Below, one piece after another: positions 23,254-34,427 of a stretch of DNA of 44,764 nucleotides (positions are counted from its first letter, which is position 1; each line of letters opens with the position of its first letter). The notes beneath the pieces were generated by a model. That model worked only from the letters and a program-made list of their open reading frames with translations, had not been told where the DNA came from and did no database searches. Origin of the DNA: Rhizopus sp. PT2906 (lineage: Eukaryota; Mucoromycota; Mucoromycetes; Mucorales; Rhizopodaceae); contig JAMYHX010000361.1 of assembly GCA_025529335.1 (NCBI GenBank), forward strand, positions 1 through 44,764, in the 5' to 3' direction. The translations under genes and the position numbers were made by a program.

Positions 23254-26200
23254 TTACGTCTTGATCACTCTTTCCAGTTGGTATACGATTTGATATCCTT
23301 CGTTCTCTGGGTCATTCATTGCGCATTGGATGATAGAATTATGAGTATTACTACTTGTACATCGAATGTTCTTGCCCCTTATAATTTGCTCTAAATGTCC
23401 CTAAGCGTGGTGTTACTATTTTGAGCATATTCTTATTAGCAGCTGTTACTTACTGTATGGACATGTCGAACTTCAATAAATTCTGGTTCAAACGCTAGCA
23501 CATAGGGGTAAGACAAGGCAAATGAATCAGGAGAGCCTTCCCAATCGATACGCGCACTTGACGGAATAAAGCGTCCTCTTTGATCCACAAAGAAGGCAAA
23601 TTCTAATGTGTATGGATGTTAGTCATTTTCATTTTCAAGCCTTTTTTCTTGCTTTACCATTATAACAGACCAAGTATTCAGCAAACTTAATTCTATACAC
23701 TGTGACTGGCTTAATATCAGCTCGTGAAAATACAAAAGAAAGATTTTCATCTTCTGGATCAAGTAAAGCTAAAGACAGAGGATGAGATGAGCGGATAGAC
23801 AAATGGTCCTGTGCATATACCTTGTACGCCAAAGTTTTTCATGTCCACGACTCCTATTTCCTTTGGCGACGCTATGCACATTTTCGACTTGAGCAAGTTG
23901 ATGGAAGAGGCTTCGCTTGGTAGATACAGATCCTTGTAAGGCTTCAAACCAACAGGATTACCTCTGACAAGTCTTCTGATACTAAACCCGGACTTTATCT
24001 TTTTACCTTCGTCTACTACAACCGGTTCCAGTACACGAATCGTAGTAGCCGAAAGCGTATTTGACTTGACTACACAGACTAGAGTTTTTGATAAACACTC
24101 TCCGACATGGAAAAAGGCAGTGTTTTGACTGACGGACCTGCCGCGCTTCATTTGGGACGCCGCGTTGGGTGATAGAATGTCCAAAGGAAATGACCATAGA
24201 GTTTTATCAGCAAGGACCAACAGTTGAGAATTGGGCATCACTTCAATCTGTGATACCTTTTCGAGATGAACGATGCGGGAAATGGTAAGCTTTTTTGTTT
24301 CTGAATCCTTGTTGGTGATATAGACACCTTGATCAGTACCGATCAAGAGTTTCTTGTTACTTGAATCTAATGTTACTGTGTTATTTACACGATTGGCTGT
24401 AGTGAAGTGGTTTTTAATCATTGGTAGCATGGAAAAAACGTATCTTTTCTTTGCTAGCTTCTCTTGTTGTTCGGCTATTGCTTTTATCCAGAGCTGTTGG
24501 TTAGAGGTGGAGGTAGCGTAAAGTGTTAGAGGAGGAGCTCCTCTGCGACCGTGATGGGTAAAGGTAATTGACAGGTTATTTGATTTTGTTGCTTGGCCAT
24601 TCTCTGATGTCGAAGGCTTAGGTATGGTATTATTAGATGTGTTTGGAGATTTGCTGTAAGGCAATATTGAGCTAGCACGCTTTTGTCGGTTGTTATTTGG
24701 TGTGATATGTACAGATAGCAATTCAAGTGGTATAGGCTAATAATATGTTATACAACCAAGATGTGACACTATTCAAGTTTAATGCTACCTTTCGAAAGGC
24801 TCGGTACACTTCCAGATGATCTATATGCTTGATTTTTGCAATGACAAGATAATTGTCAAACAGAAATACTTGAAGGTCGGCAGATTCTGATGATGTATTT
24901 CCTTTTCTTTTCATTCTTCCCTTTAATAAAAGCTGTCTTTCAGGATCTTGTAGTTGTAGATTCTATATATAGATGCATATAAGTATACAGTCATGGTCAA
25001 ATTATAACAACTTACGGCATACTCTGCAGGTGATTTAAACGATAATCTCTCTTGAATTTGTTCGAGATTAAACAAGTTCTCTCTTCTTCCTGTCTCTGCA
25101 TTTACTTGCACTAAATACTGAGTAATGATACCCATGACTTGTGGTATTGCTTCTTTATCTGGATGATCATCTGGAGTTCTTTTGAGAATTTCTCGTAGTA
25201 AAAGGTTATATCTTCCCAGTCGAGTTGTTGGCTTTGTAAGATATCCATTCAATTCCAATCTACGTGATTGAGGTTTTCTCTCAGTTTCCTATAAGAGGTA
25301 TGCCATTATTTCTCCATATCTTATTCACATATCCCCAATCATTACCTCTACAAATTGAGCAAATTGTGGGTTTCTCTTTTTTTCGAGTTCAAAATAGAAC
25401 TTGCCAATGACTTGGTGTGCTCCGTAGTTCACAAATGGCATAAAATGACAAATATGTTGTAACATGACATCTCCAATGCTTGATACAAGATATGATTCTG
25501 CCTGTCTTTGATCTAATGCTTTTGAAAGTTTTGAATTGACAGACTCAATCTCTGCTATATTCCAAAACACTTGCTCGATAAAGGCTTCTCGTCGATCTTC
25601 TGCAATAATATCATTTGTTAAAAGTGGTTTTATCCAAAACTAGAAGAAGAACACATAAGTGCATGTCTAATAGTATGTATGCATGCTTACATTATCAATG
25701 TACTGAAGATCTCTAACAAAATTTCTTTCTGTGTAAATCAATTCATAAATACTCTCTTGACGCTTAATCTCTTGTGGTGAAGTTGCTTCAACAATGCTTC
25801 CAGGTACCGAGTGTATCCATAAGCTGTTTGTCTCTTCCTCCTGTATATATATAAAGTGTGAGTAAAGGCTGATGTATATATATATATATATATAAAGAAT
25901 ATACCTTTTCATGAGCAGATGACTGACTCATACTTCGCTTTAGACCCTTTCCCCAAATAAAAAAAAAGTTAAAATTTGCAGTAAAGATATACTCTTAAAT
26001 CATTTGTAGGGTACCTTTCTTTTTGGACAGCTGAAACTGTAACAAGGATGTTGTGTTGTACAGGTAATAGAATAGCAATTGGTGAAGGGCGTATATACTC
26101 CTTGAGGAAGATCAATTATCTGTGATTCTAAGGGGACAAGGTTGTTAAAGTATGTATAAATGAATCAATGGTTTATGCTTTACCATCTTTTGTGGATATG

Positions 26201-27127
26201 TCATCTTTTTTATGGCGAAACACATACAATTCACGTTCACAGTCTAGCAACTGATGTTCATAATTGACATCATGAAAGAACTGTTGACTTCCTAATGCGC
26301 GTCCAATAGATAAAGCTTGTTTACGATCTTGTATACAAAGCACAGACAACAGACAATTCTAGCATATACAAGGCATCAGCAAGATACACACAGATTTCCT
26401 TTTATATGGTCTTACGATCGCCTCTTTGCCACTGAATGCATCTCGATGTTCGATATTGTCTCTTGTTAGAGTGGCGAGCGATATTCTCCTGTAAAATTCA
26501 CTTGCGACTTGTGATAATAAAGCATTATGTATTGATTTGTTGTAGTATGCATCAATTGATTTTTGTTGTTCCTGCCTTTTCTGTTGCATTTTTAATAAAA
26601 AGGAAGAGGTTTGGATGTCATTCAACTGAAATATGGTCACTGTGTCACTCGATAAACTCGCTTTTTTTTTTGGTTAAAAAAAGAAAGAGCTGTTATTATG
26701 CAATATCTGGTGATAACAGTTTCGAATCTCCTTATTTACCCTTACGCCATTCTCGCTGTTGATCGTCCATATCGACGTCATCTATAAGCATTTCTTCGCT
26801 GTAATTAGTAGATAGATAGGTTGTACTATCTTCTTCATCTACGATCTGTGAAGGATCGACTGGTTCAGTACAAACTACGGTAGAAGGTGGTCTATCTTTA
26901 AAATCAAATTCATCCTCTTCTTGTATCCAATTCCCAGGAGGATGAAGGGGCATTTTAGTTATACTTGAAGGTCGAAAATTTCTTTTTCTGATAGAATAAG
27001 CAGCCAAACTCTGCTTTCGAACGGGTAATTGTTGCTGTACATAACACTTTTTGACTATATCCGGTATGGGTCCACCCGTGTAGTTTATAGTAGTAGTAGT
27101 AGGTGATCTTTTTATAGTGTTTTCCAT
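23254..27127 (-). CDS. ROM2: Rho guanine nucleotide exchange factor, Rom1/Rom2 type
   Basis: Activates Rho1-type GTPases at the plasma membrane for cell-wall synthesis and polarity. Thirteen exons: 26740-27127, 26416-26660, 26184-26358, 26015-26127, 25905-25946, 25691-25840, 25346-25639, 25016-25288, 24789-24962, 23821-24736, 23658-23768, 23454-23602, 23254-23400. Every phase closes, giving 1058 residues (yeast Rom2 about 1356). Order: disordered N-terminus; DEP domain, about 130-285 (FYRRISLATLTRDN, LSIGRALGSQQFFHDV, ELYVFRHKKDD); DH domain, about 343-535 (RQESIYELIYTERNFVRDLQ, GYLTKPTTRLGRYNLLL); PH domain, about 565-705 (DLQVFLFDNYLVIAKIK); CNH domain, about 730-1035 (RVNNTVTLDSSNKKLLIGTD, VYRIKFAEYLVCYNEFAFFV). 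Intron 1 ends with ten A before its AG. Another intron holds a (TA)10 run at 25875-25894. It diverges from the EPT/CPT gene. Confidence 0.92.
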
Positions 27128-27931
27128 AAGAATATATATATATATAGATGTAAAAGAAAAAAGAAGAAGAAAAGAGTACCGAAAATAGACTAAAAAATAG
27201 GATTAGATTAATTTCATTCTCTGTTAAAATAAGGAAAGGGAAAGCGAGAACCCAGTTACAAAAAATTGATAGTGCAACAAAAATTATGAATGAAAATAAT
27301 AAGCTGACATTAAATCAAACGTTACCAGCCACTTTTAAACCTTAAATCTGTACCTGAAATTATGTACAACACGTCTTTTCTTTGGGTCAGAGTGGCACGT
27401 CTTTATTTATTGAAGCTGCATTCTGTTCAGTTGCAAATTAGTGAAGAGTGGAATGCATTAAAATTGGCACACATTATAGTCATACAGTTTACATTATTTT
27501 CCTTTCAATCGCATTTTCAAGAATCTATAAGCTTATTCCATACAACGGATGAAAAAGAGAGAAGTATAGAAAAAATAGTACAACGTTAATGACAAGTTAT
27601 TCAATAGGATGATAAATATCCATTCCTAGAGAAAAAAAGATAAACACGATTTCTGTAAGATGTAAAAAGACTTGGTCAAACTGTCCATTGCTCTTTATGA
27701 TACATTCTACATCAAGTAGCATCCTTTATTCATACACATGACTCTAAAAAGAATAAAGACTCTACAGTTGAATCTTTTCTGTTACAAGCCTTTTTCTACC
27801 AAAAGAAAAAGAGGGGAGAGTACGGTTAAATTTTAGGTTTTTTCTACTTGTGAATTTTAAATCCAGTTCAGTACCTTTTTGAGTGACAAACAGAAGAAAA
27901 AAGTTTTTCTCTCTTTCTCCCTTTCTTTAAA
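27128..27931. other. Divergent promoter region, RhoGEF / EPT
   Basis: About 800 bases between divergent starts, AT-rich, with pyrimidine runs just before the EPT start (27890-27930). A 75-codon open frame at 27362-27589 has no recognisable content and is not called. Confidence 0.35.
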
Positions 27932-29452
27932 ATGGTTCGCTGTTGTAAACAGTCTTATACCGAATATCTTCAGGATTCCCAGATAAAAAACCTAAGATTA
28001 TACAAATATGCAGCTGTAGATAAATCACCCATCACCAAATACATATTACGTCCTTATTGGGACTTTGCTATTACTTTATTTCCTCGTTGGATAGCGTAAG
28101 TCTATCTTTTGCCCTTTTGAATGATATTTAACATTCTTACAATAGACCCAATCTTATCACACTTATTGGATTGTTTTTCATGATCTTTAATGTCATCCTT
28201 GCTTATATCTTTGTACCTGACCTTGGCACAGAAGGTCCTAGTTGGGTATATTTCAGTTTTGCTTTAGGACTTTGGCTTTACTCCACCTTTGACAACGTCG
28301 ATGGTCGTCAAGCTCGTCGTACCAACACATCATCGGCCTTGGGAGAGTTGTTTGATCATGGATGCGATGCCATCAACTGCACCTATGTTTCTCTTTTACA
28401 AGCTGCCGCGCTTGGTTTGGGTCATTCTGTACCAGCAGCTCTACTGTTATACTTTACTATTGCTGGATTTTATTTATCAACCGCGGAGGAATATTACACG
28501 GGCGTGTTATATTTGGGCTATGTGAATGGACCTACAGAGGGTATTATTGTTTCTTGCCTTGCCTTCATCTGGTCAGGATTATATGGTATATAGTGATTTT
28601 AGTATATACAGAAAGAAAGAATTTACATGTCTTTACCTGTGTATAGGTCCAGCCTCATGGCATACACCAGTATCAGAAGTCTCATGCCTTTCATGGACTA
28701 GTTCCTTCTTGGCCTCTGAAACAAGCTTTGCAGATGTGTTTGTGTACGGCTTGATATTCTTCTTTGTCACAACACAATTACCGGTTAGGTAACGTAGTAC
28801 ATGTTTTATGAACAAGAAAAAGCGATTGACTGTTTTATAGTGTGATTGCTATTATCAGAGCCAGCCGTAAGAAAGGAATGAATCCCAGCCGAGAATTGAT
28901 TCGAGTATTTGGACCCTTCATTTTATGCACAGTTATTGTCTATCTGTGGTTGACATCACGAGGCACAAGGATATTTGCCGATCAGCATTTTATCTTGTTT
29001 AGTATATTTGTAGGATTCCTATTTGGAGAGATGGCATCTGATATCATCCTTGCTCATTTGACGAAATCAGCTTTTCCCAAGTTTAAAAGTATATTTTATA
29101 GTCTGAGTATAGGATTGGTATTTTGTTTCCTTGGTTACCTCAACATGTAAGTAGTATATCATTTATAAGGGAAAAAAAAAGTAGCCAACATCATTTACTT
29201 AGTGACTATCCTGAATATCAACTGCTTGTTGTTCTCTCCATCTTTACTATTCTCAGATATCTGATAAGAGCTAAAGCAGTGATAGATGCCTTTTGTAACT
29301 TTTTGGGTATTCAATGTTTTACCATTCCACCATCCAAATATGTAGAAAATATATTGCCAACCCATGTAGGCTCAGATGATGAACAAGAAGTAGAGGCTTT
29401 ATTAGTCAATGAGCAATCGATACCACAAGAACAAGAATATCGTACTTTTTAG
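27932..29452 (+). CDS. EPT1: Ethanolamine/choline phosphotransferase (CDP-alcohol phosphatidyltransferase)
   Basis: Last step of the Kennedy pathway: transfers phosphoethanolamine or phosphocholine from the CDP form to diacylglycerol in the ER or Golgi. Five exons: 27932-28095, 28146-28585, 28647-28788, 28841-29146, 29203-29452; 433 residues (yeast Ept1/Cpt1 391-393). The catalytic signature DGx2ARx8Gx3Dx3D is complete: D107 G108, A111 R112, G121, D125, D129 (FDNVDGRQARR, then GELFDHGCDA). Several membrane helices follow. The start MVRCCKQSYTEYLQDSQIKN is typical. Exon 5 could instead begin after AG 29184 (adding six codons in frame), but TTACTTAG at 29202 is the better acceptor. Sequence alone does not decide between ethanolamine and choline specificity; it may serve both. 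Confidence 0.92.
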
Positions 29453-29907
29453 AGAACAACTTTTTATTAATACCATTACTATTTCCTCTTTACAAAGAGT
29501 GAGGTCATATTATGTGTTGTTTTAACATAAAGAAATGCAAAATAGAGATTAATATGCAAAGAGTAGTAAAATGCAAATTGAATTATGTTTTTTTTGGTGT
29601 TTTTTTTTTCGTAACATTGAGGAGAGGGAAGAGAGGAGGATGCTTCATAAAAAAGGGAGAAAAAAATGGAGAGAGGATATAAAAAAAGCATAAAGTGAGA
29701 AATCTATACATCAAAATAAAAAAAAGGGGGGGGGAGAATAATACCAAAGAAAAAAATAAAAAGAGGGGGGGAAGAAGAAAAAAAAATATAGAGTCATATA
29801 TGAAATATGGTTTAAACATAACAAGAAAGAGGCCTTCAGGTTTTTTTTTTTTTAATCCTACCCCCAAGTAATCTTTTCTTCTTTGGATCTTGACATATAT
29901 ATATATT
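29453..29907. other. Convergent low-complexity 3' region
   Basis: Shared downstream sequence of EPT (+) and the zinc-finger gene (-). Strongly purine-rich on the plus strand (29600-29800: runs of A, G8 and G7), with a T run at 29841-29852. No gene seen. Confidence 0.45.
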
Positions 29908-31773
29908 TTAGCAGCCAACAGTACCGGCGTTTGCAGAGTGCCAAGAAATGCCAACCATATTATTTAACATAGTGCTATCATTTGTAGATTGGGTATTGTT
30001 TTGTTGTTGTTTGTTCATAAAGTCGTGTGATGGTTGTTGTCGTCGACGACGATCTTCAGTCTTTTGATGAGTTTTCATATGTTGTGATAAATTGTCTGAT
30101 CGAGAAAATGTTTTATGACAGTTGGGAAATGTACATGCAAATGGTCTTTCGAGGGTATGAATGCGCATATGACGTTTGAGATGCTCTAATCGTTTGAAGC
30201 TACGTTGACATTGGTTGACGGGACAAACATGAGTCTTTTGTTGATTGCTAGAAGAGGATGCACGTCGGCTGGTTGAAGCGCCGGTAGTGCGCATGTTGGA
30301 TGCTACGGGAGAAGAAGACATCGTTGTGGCAGGCACATTATTGGTCACAGGGCCAACAGAGTAACTAGGGTAACCATAGGGGTCTCGGTAGCCATTGCCA
30401 TTGTTAACAGTAGGAGCGTTAGGTGAGGTTACCATGGAACCCATGTGATAACCAAATTGATTGTTTCGATCATGTTCATCGGAAGCAAAGAAGGGTTGGT
30501 TATGAACCTCATGGTTGAGCAAGGAAGGAACATGAGATGAGTGTAAACCAAAGGCAGGTTGATTAAAGTTGCGTAATGTTTGATTATAAGTAGCATTATC
30601 CTGTGGCATGTGAGAATGAGAAAGAAAGATATAGGTATGTAAGGAACTCACCTCAGCAGAGTAGCTTGGACGATGGTGATGGTGGTGATGATGGTGGTGA
30701 CCATAAATGTCGGGGTATCCCATATCAAATGGTTGCTTTGCAAAATAATTGGCTTGAGTACGGTCATCAAATACTTGAGGAGCGCTTGTGATGCTCGGAT
30801 TAGGTGTACCGACAGAGGCAACAACAGCTGCAGCTGTGGCAGCGACGGCAGCAGCAGCTGCAGTGGAAGCATCAGAAGAGACAGAAGACTTTTTCACAGA
30901 GTTCTTTTGTTGTTGTTGTTGTTGTTGCTGTAATTTCTTGGTATGAGTACGGTAATGAGCATGAAAGTTATCAGATCGACTGAAACTTTTACCACATCCA
31001 GGAAAATGGCATACATGAGGTCGCTTTCCAGTGTGAATGAGCATATGACGCTTAAGATGTTCGTATCGCTTGAAACTCCAGGTACAGAAAGGATACTTGC
31101 ATCCGTGCTTGTGCTGAGTGGTAGGGCCATTCAAGTGAGCACGGGAACCTCGACGCTTGGCTGGGGTGGCATCGTTCGCTGTAGTGGACTGCATCGTATC
31201 GGCAGATCGATCGTCAAAAGCGGATTGTTGAACTGCGTTGCTGTTGCTACTCATCAAAAAGTCACTGGGAGGACAGCGTGAGTTGACGACGACAGCAGCG
31301 GCGACAGCAGCAGAGTATCCATTGGAATCATCCATGGACATGGCTGAACAAGAACTTCTGCGGAATGCGTCTTGATCATGCATTGAGGATGGGTGTGAAA
31401 TGTTTGTGCCGAATCCAAAAGGACCTACATCAACAGAAAATTTACGCTTAAACTGCATTGAATCAAGCAAGACAGATGAAGGAGAGACAGCTGGGGTGAG
31501 AGGAGGTGACATGTTTTGATGGTAAAGTGGATGGCTGTTCTGCATATTGTTGAAGGTGTAACCAGCATTAGAAGGAGGAGGTAAGAAATTGTTTGAATAA
31601 GGTAAGATGTTTTGATCTTTAGTATCAGTATTAGTGTCAATAAAAGATGAAGTTGAAGGTGGAGAAGGCGTTGCGGCTTCGTCTAATTTTGGAAGCTTGT
31701 CAATTCCAGGTAACTTTTCAGACATTAATGAGGTGCTGTGTTGGTCGTAGTTGGTTAGTAATTGATTATTCAT
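29908..31773 (-). CDS. C2H2 zinc-finger transcription factor with two finger pairs
   Basis: Probable nuclear DNA-binding regulator. Two exons: 30652-31773 and 29908-30600, separated by a 51-base intron (GTGAGT...CCACAG) that is in frame and stop-free. The spliced protein has 604 residues; retention would give 621. Pair 1 (about 224-277): CKYPFCTWSFKRYEHLKRHM, then CHFPGCGKSFSRSDNFHAHY. Pair 2 (about 512-573 spliced): CPVNQCQRSFKRLEHLKRHM, then CTFPNCHKTFSRSDNLSQHM. Pair 2 is followed by a basic patch (EDRRRRQQ). The FKRLEHLKRH...FSRSDNL type is shared with the fungal Msn2 and Ste12 C2H2 classes, so an exact ortholog is not assigned. Low-complexity tracts lie between the pairs: Q8, Ala-rich, and nine His (codons CAC/CAT mixed). 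The N-terminus is Ser/Pro/Asn-rich, a likely activation region. A TATA-like box lies at 31848-31855. Confidence 0.85.
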   Translation of the reverse strand: MNNQLLTNYDQHSTSLMSEKLPGIDKLPKLDEAATPSPPSTSSFIDTNTDTKDQNILPYSNNFLPPPSNAGYTFNNMQNSHPLYHQNMSPPLTPAVSPSSVLLDSMQFKRKFSVDVGPFGFGTNISHPSSMHDQDAFRRSSCSAMSMDDSNGYSAAVAAAVVVNSRCPPSDFLMSSNSNAVQQSAFDDRSADTMQSTTANDATPAKRRGSRAHLNGPTTQHKHGCKYPFCTWSFKRYEHLKRHMLIHTGKRPHVCHFPGCGKSFSRSDNFHAHYRTHTKKLQQQQQQQQKNSVKKSSVSSDASTAAAAAVAATAAAVVASVGTPNPSITSAPQVFDDRTQANYFAKQPFDMGYPDIYGHHHHHHHHHRPSYSAEVSSLHTYIFLSHSHMPQDNATYNQTLRNFNQPAFGLHSSHVPSLLNHEVHNQPFFASDEHDRNNQFGYHMGSMVTSPNAPTVNNGNGYRDPYGYPSYSVGPVTNNVPATTMSSSPVASNMRTTGASTSRRASSSSNQQKTHVCPVNQCQRSFKRLEHLKRHMRIHTLERPFACTFPNCHKTFSRSDNLSQHMKTHQKTEDRRRRQQPSHDFMNKQQQNNTQSTNDSTMLNNMVGISWHSANAGTVGC

Positions 31774-31847
31774 AATGAATAAAGTAATTTTTTTGGTTTA
31801 AGGAAAGAAAGAAGAAAGAAGAAGATATAATGATAAAAAAGAGAGCC

Positions 31848-31855
31848 TATTTATA
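31848..31855 (-). promoter_or_regulatory. TATA-like box of the zinc-finger gene
   Basis: TATAAATA on the minus strand, 75-82 bases upstream of the ATG at 31773. Good consensus match; spacing suits a short leader. No transcript data. Confidence 0.4.
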
Positions 31856-32100
31856 TTAGAAGCAAGTTAATAAGTAAAGAAAAAAAAAAAAAGGCAATAG
31901 ATTGATCGACTATATAAAAATCAAGGGGAAGGGAGGAGAGAATAAAAAAAGTTTAGGCTTTTTTTTCTACAGCAAATCTTTCTCGCTCTTGTTCTGTATA
32001 TTTGTAAAAAGTATGGTAGTAGTAGAGGTTGGTAATAAATAAAGCTTGCTAATTTAAGAATTAGGGGTAGTATTCTAATAAAAAGGGGGTGACTAAAGAC

Positions 32101-32121
32101 ATATATATATATATATATATA
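32101..32121. repeat. (AT)n microsatellite
   Basis: Ten uninterrupted AT units plus one A in the divergent intergenic region. Confidence 0.95.
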
Positions 32122-32445
32122 CTCCTATATTCATGCATTAAGTATGAAAATAGAGCAGTAATCATGATTTATTTTAATTGTTAAACTAGAATAGATATAA
32201 AATACTTTAATATCTAGAGTGATAAAAGAGTGTCTTTTTGTTATGCAACAAAATAACATTTATTGGTAGAAACTGCATTCCCCTAAAAGAATGTTCAAGC
32301 TAATATATACACGTTCTGATTGCTTTAACAAATATCTTTTCTCTCTCTCTATCTTTTTAGGAGAGAGCAGAAAAAATCAAAGGAGATTCCGATAAAATAG
32401 GACGCATGACCTCGTGTAGGAATAGAGATGGAGAAAAGTAGAGGC

Positions 32446-32483
32446 AGAGAGAGAGTGTGTGTGTGAGAGAGAGAGAGAGAGAA
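32446..32483. repeat. Compound (AG)n(TG)n(AG)n microsatellite
   Basis: An AG run switches to TG and back to AG without interruption. It lies midway between two divergent genes. Confidence 0.9.
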
Positions 32484-33422
32484 AGGCTCGCTTTGGCTTC
32501 TTTTTTTTTTATCTTCTCCTGTTCAAATTAGGTTTTATTATTTTCCTCCCTTAAATTTGGTATTTTCCAAAAAAAGATGTACACATTAAGCATAGATGTC
32601 GTTTACTTTGCCCTTCTCCCAAAGTACGCTCTCTGGTCTCCCTTTTTTTTTACATTCTCCCTCTTGTATACATATACACATTGATCTTTTGAAAAAAGAA
32701 AAAAGACTCCAAAAGAAAAAAAAAAGAGAGATAAATTGGCTATTTGACAGCTAAATATAGAGAAAGAAAAAGAGGAATTTTATGCAGATAAACAATAATG
32801 AAATGTAATAAATTTCATTATTATCAATAAAGCTGATATTCTGTCTATAGCTTAGATAAAATGCTTTATAAATATTGTTCTAAAGAATGTACTCTCTTGT
32901 ATGAATTGCCCTATTTAGAGAGAGAATAAAAACGTGTTAAACTTTGTCCTATTTGACATACACTCCATTCTCACTAATTACTACTAGAGAAGATAAAGAC
33001 TTGGTTAGATGCATAGTTGGCATTAAAGAATGCTCACAGTTACAAATAAGCATATATTTTATTCTATGAGAGCATTCTTGGTTTTATGGATTACAGAGTC
33101 TATTTTTACATGTGCATTTCCACCTTTTAAACTTGTATGGCTATTGCTGTCAACTTTCTCCCCCCTCTCCTCCTTTTTTTTTCTGTCTCTCATACCATTT
33201 TATCTAAAGGGAGCCGTAATATAGTAGGCATGCTTCAACCAGGTCGTTTGTCTACCCATCATGGTTGTCATCCAATTTATCCACATTAATTTCCGGTCCG
33301 GGAGACGATCATTTCAATCACCGCTCCGAGCATTGTTTATTTCAGTATGAGTTTTTACTATAGAAAAGGCAACATAGCAGGAAGCCTATTAATCCTTCCT
33401 TTTTGTTAATCCATTCGTTACA

Positions 33423-33477
33423 GTAAGTCAACTCCATCCCATCCATCCTTCATTTTACTCATTACGTGATTTAACAG
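33423..33477 (+). other. Probable 5'-UTR intron of RPL31
   Basis: GTAAGT at 33423 and TTAACAG ending at 33477 bound a 55-base intron that ends directly before the ATG. Such leader introns are common in fungal ribosomal protein genes. Inferred from splice signals only. Confidence 0.6.
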
Positions 33478-33956
33478 ATGGCCAAGGATCAAAAGACCCC
33501 CAAGCGTTCTACCCTCGCTGATGTTGTTACTCGTGAATACACCATCCACTTGCACAAGCACGTCTTTGGCAGGTAGAGCACATTATGAAACTTTTTATAC
33601 GAATTGTCCCCATTAACAACCTTTATAGATCTTTGAGAAAGCGTACTCCTGCTGCCGTCAAGGCTGTCAAGGCTTTCGCTACAAAGGCCATGGGTACCAA
33701 GGATGTCCGTCTTGATCCCGCCTTGAACAAGGCTCTCTGGTCTCGTGGTGTCAAGCACATCAACCACCGTATTCGTGTCCGTATCGCTCGTAAGCGTAAC
33801 GATGACGAAAACGCCAAGGAAAAGCTCTTCTCCTATGTTAGCTACGTTCCCGTCAGCACCTTCAAGGGTAAGTTTTGTTGAAATGTCTTAGAATAGTAGT
33901 GATTGACTTTTGTATATATAGGTCTTGAAACTCAAGTTGTTGATGATGAAGCTTAA
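33478..33956 (+). CDS. RPL31: 60S ribosomal protein eL31
   Basis: Structural protein of the large ribosomal subunit, near the polypeptide exit tunnel. Three exons: 33478-33572, 33629-33867, 33922-33956; 122 residues. Landmarks: STLADVVTREYTIHLHKHVF, LRKRTPAAVKAVKAFATKAM, GTKDVRLDPALNKALWSRGV, and RIRVRIARKRNDDENAKEKL. The tail is acidic (VVDDEA). Codons are strongly biased to C- or G-ending forms (GCC, GTC, AAG, CGT), unlike most neighbours, as expected for very high expression. A poly(A) signal AATAAA is at 33969-33974. Confidence 0.97.
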
Positions 33957-34427
33957 ATGATTAAGTATAATAAATGATACTTTTCAGCATCTCTACAACT
34001 GTCTGCTTTTATATGTTTGGGTTAAAAGAGCGGGGGATCGGTCAATATGGAATATATGTATACATATACGAGTTTTCTAAGGAAATTGTCCAGTTATTCC
34101 AAGATGAAACTCGGTTTACCCTAGAAAATGAATTCAGAGGATAACAATGATGAGAAATATTACATGATCCACGTTTTTAGCTGTCATTCTGTCTTTTATT
34201 GATGTGCCAATGAAAGATAAAAATAGGATTATTAAATGAGGACCTATCGTGACTATTTTGGTAACGATGTAAAAGAGAGAGAGAAGGAGAGGGGGAGGGT
34301 GAAGGGATGATGTAGTGTTTCATTATAAGATTGTCAACTATTAATTTCATTATACCCAGATTTTATGTATAAAAACCCTCTATTTCTCCCTCCCCCCCCT
34401 TTTTTTTAAAAAAAAATAAAATAGACA
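33957..34427. other. Promoter region of the adenylate-forming enzyme
   Basis: RPL31 3' end, then the promoter of the next gene: TATAAAAA at 34368-34375 (53 bases before the ATG), followed by C-, T- and A-runs at about 34390-34420. No ORF seen. Confidence 0.4.
34368..34375 (+). promoter_or_regulatory. TATA box candidate
   Basis: TATAAAAA 53 bases upstream of the ATG at 34428, with a pyrimidine-rich stretch just downstream where initiation would occur. Sequence and spacing only. Confidence 0.45.

Larger units (their letters stand above)
31774..33422. other. Long divergent intergenic region, microsatellite-rich
   Basis: About 1.65 kb between the zinc-finger gene and RPL31, with no gene seen. 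It holds an (AT)10 tract at 32101-32121, an (AG)n(TG)n(AG)n composite at 32446-32483, many T/C and A/G runs (32330-32360, 32500-32730) and a pyrimidine tract near 33160-33190. A 64-codon frame at 33030-33224 is hydrophobic by base composition and is not called. Confidence 0.45.

Noticed and set aside
27362..27589. 75-codon plus frame in the RhoGEF/EPT divergent region
   Set aside because: No recognisable motif or splice context; most likely chance in promoter sequence.
30673..30933. Val/Ser/Leu-repeat plus frame over the zinc-finger gene
   Set aside because: Antisense shadow of the poly-His, poly-Ala and polyQ codons.
33030..33224. 64-codon hydrophobic plus frame upstream of RPL31
   Set aside because: Hydrophobicity follows from T-rich composition; no conserved pattern.
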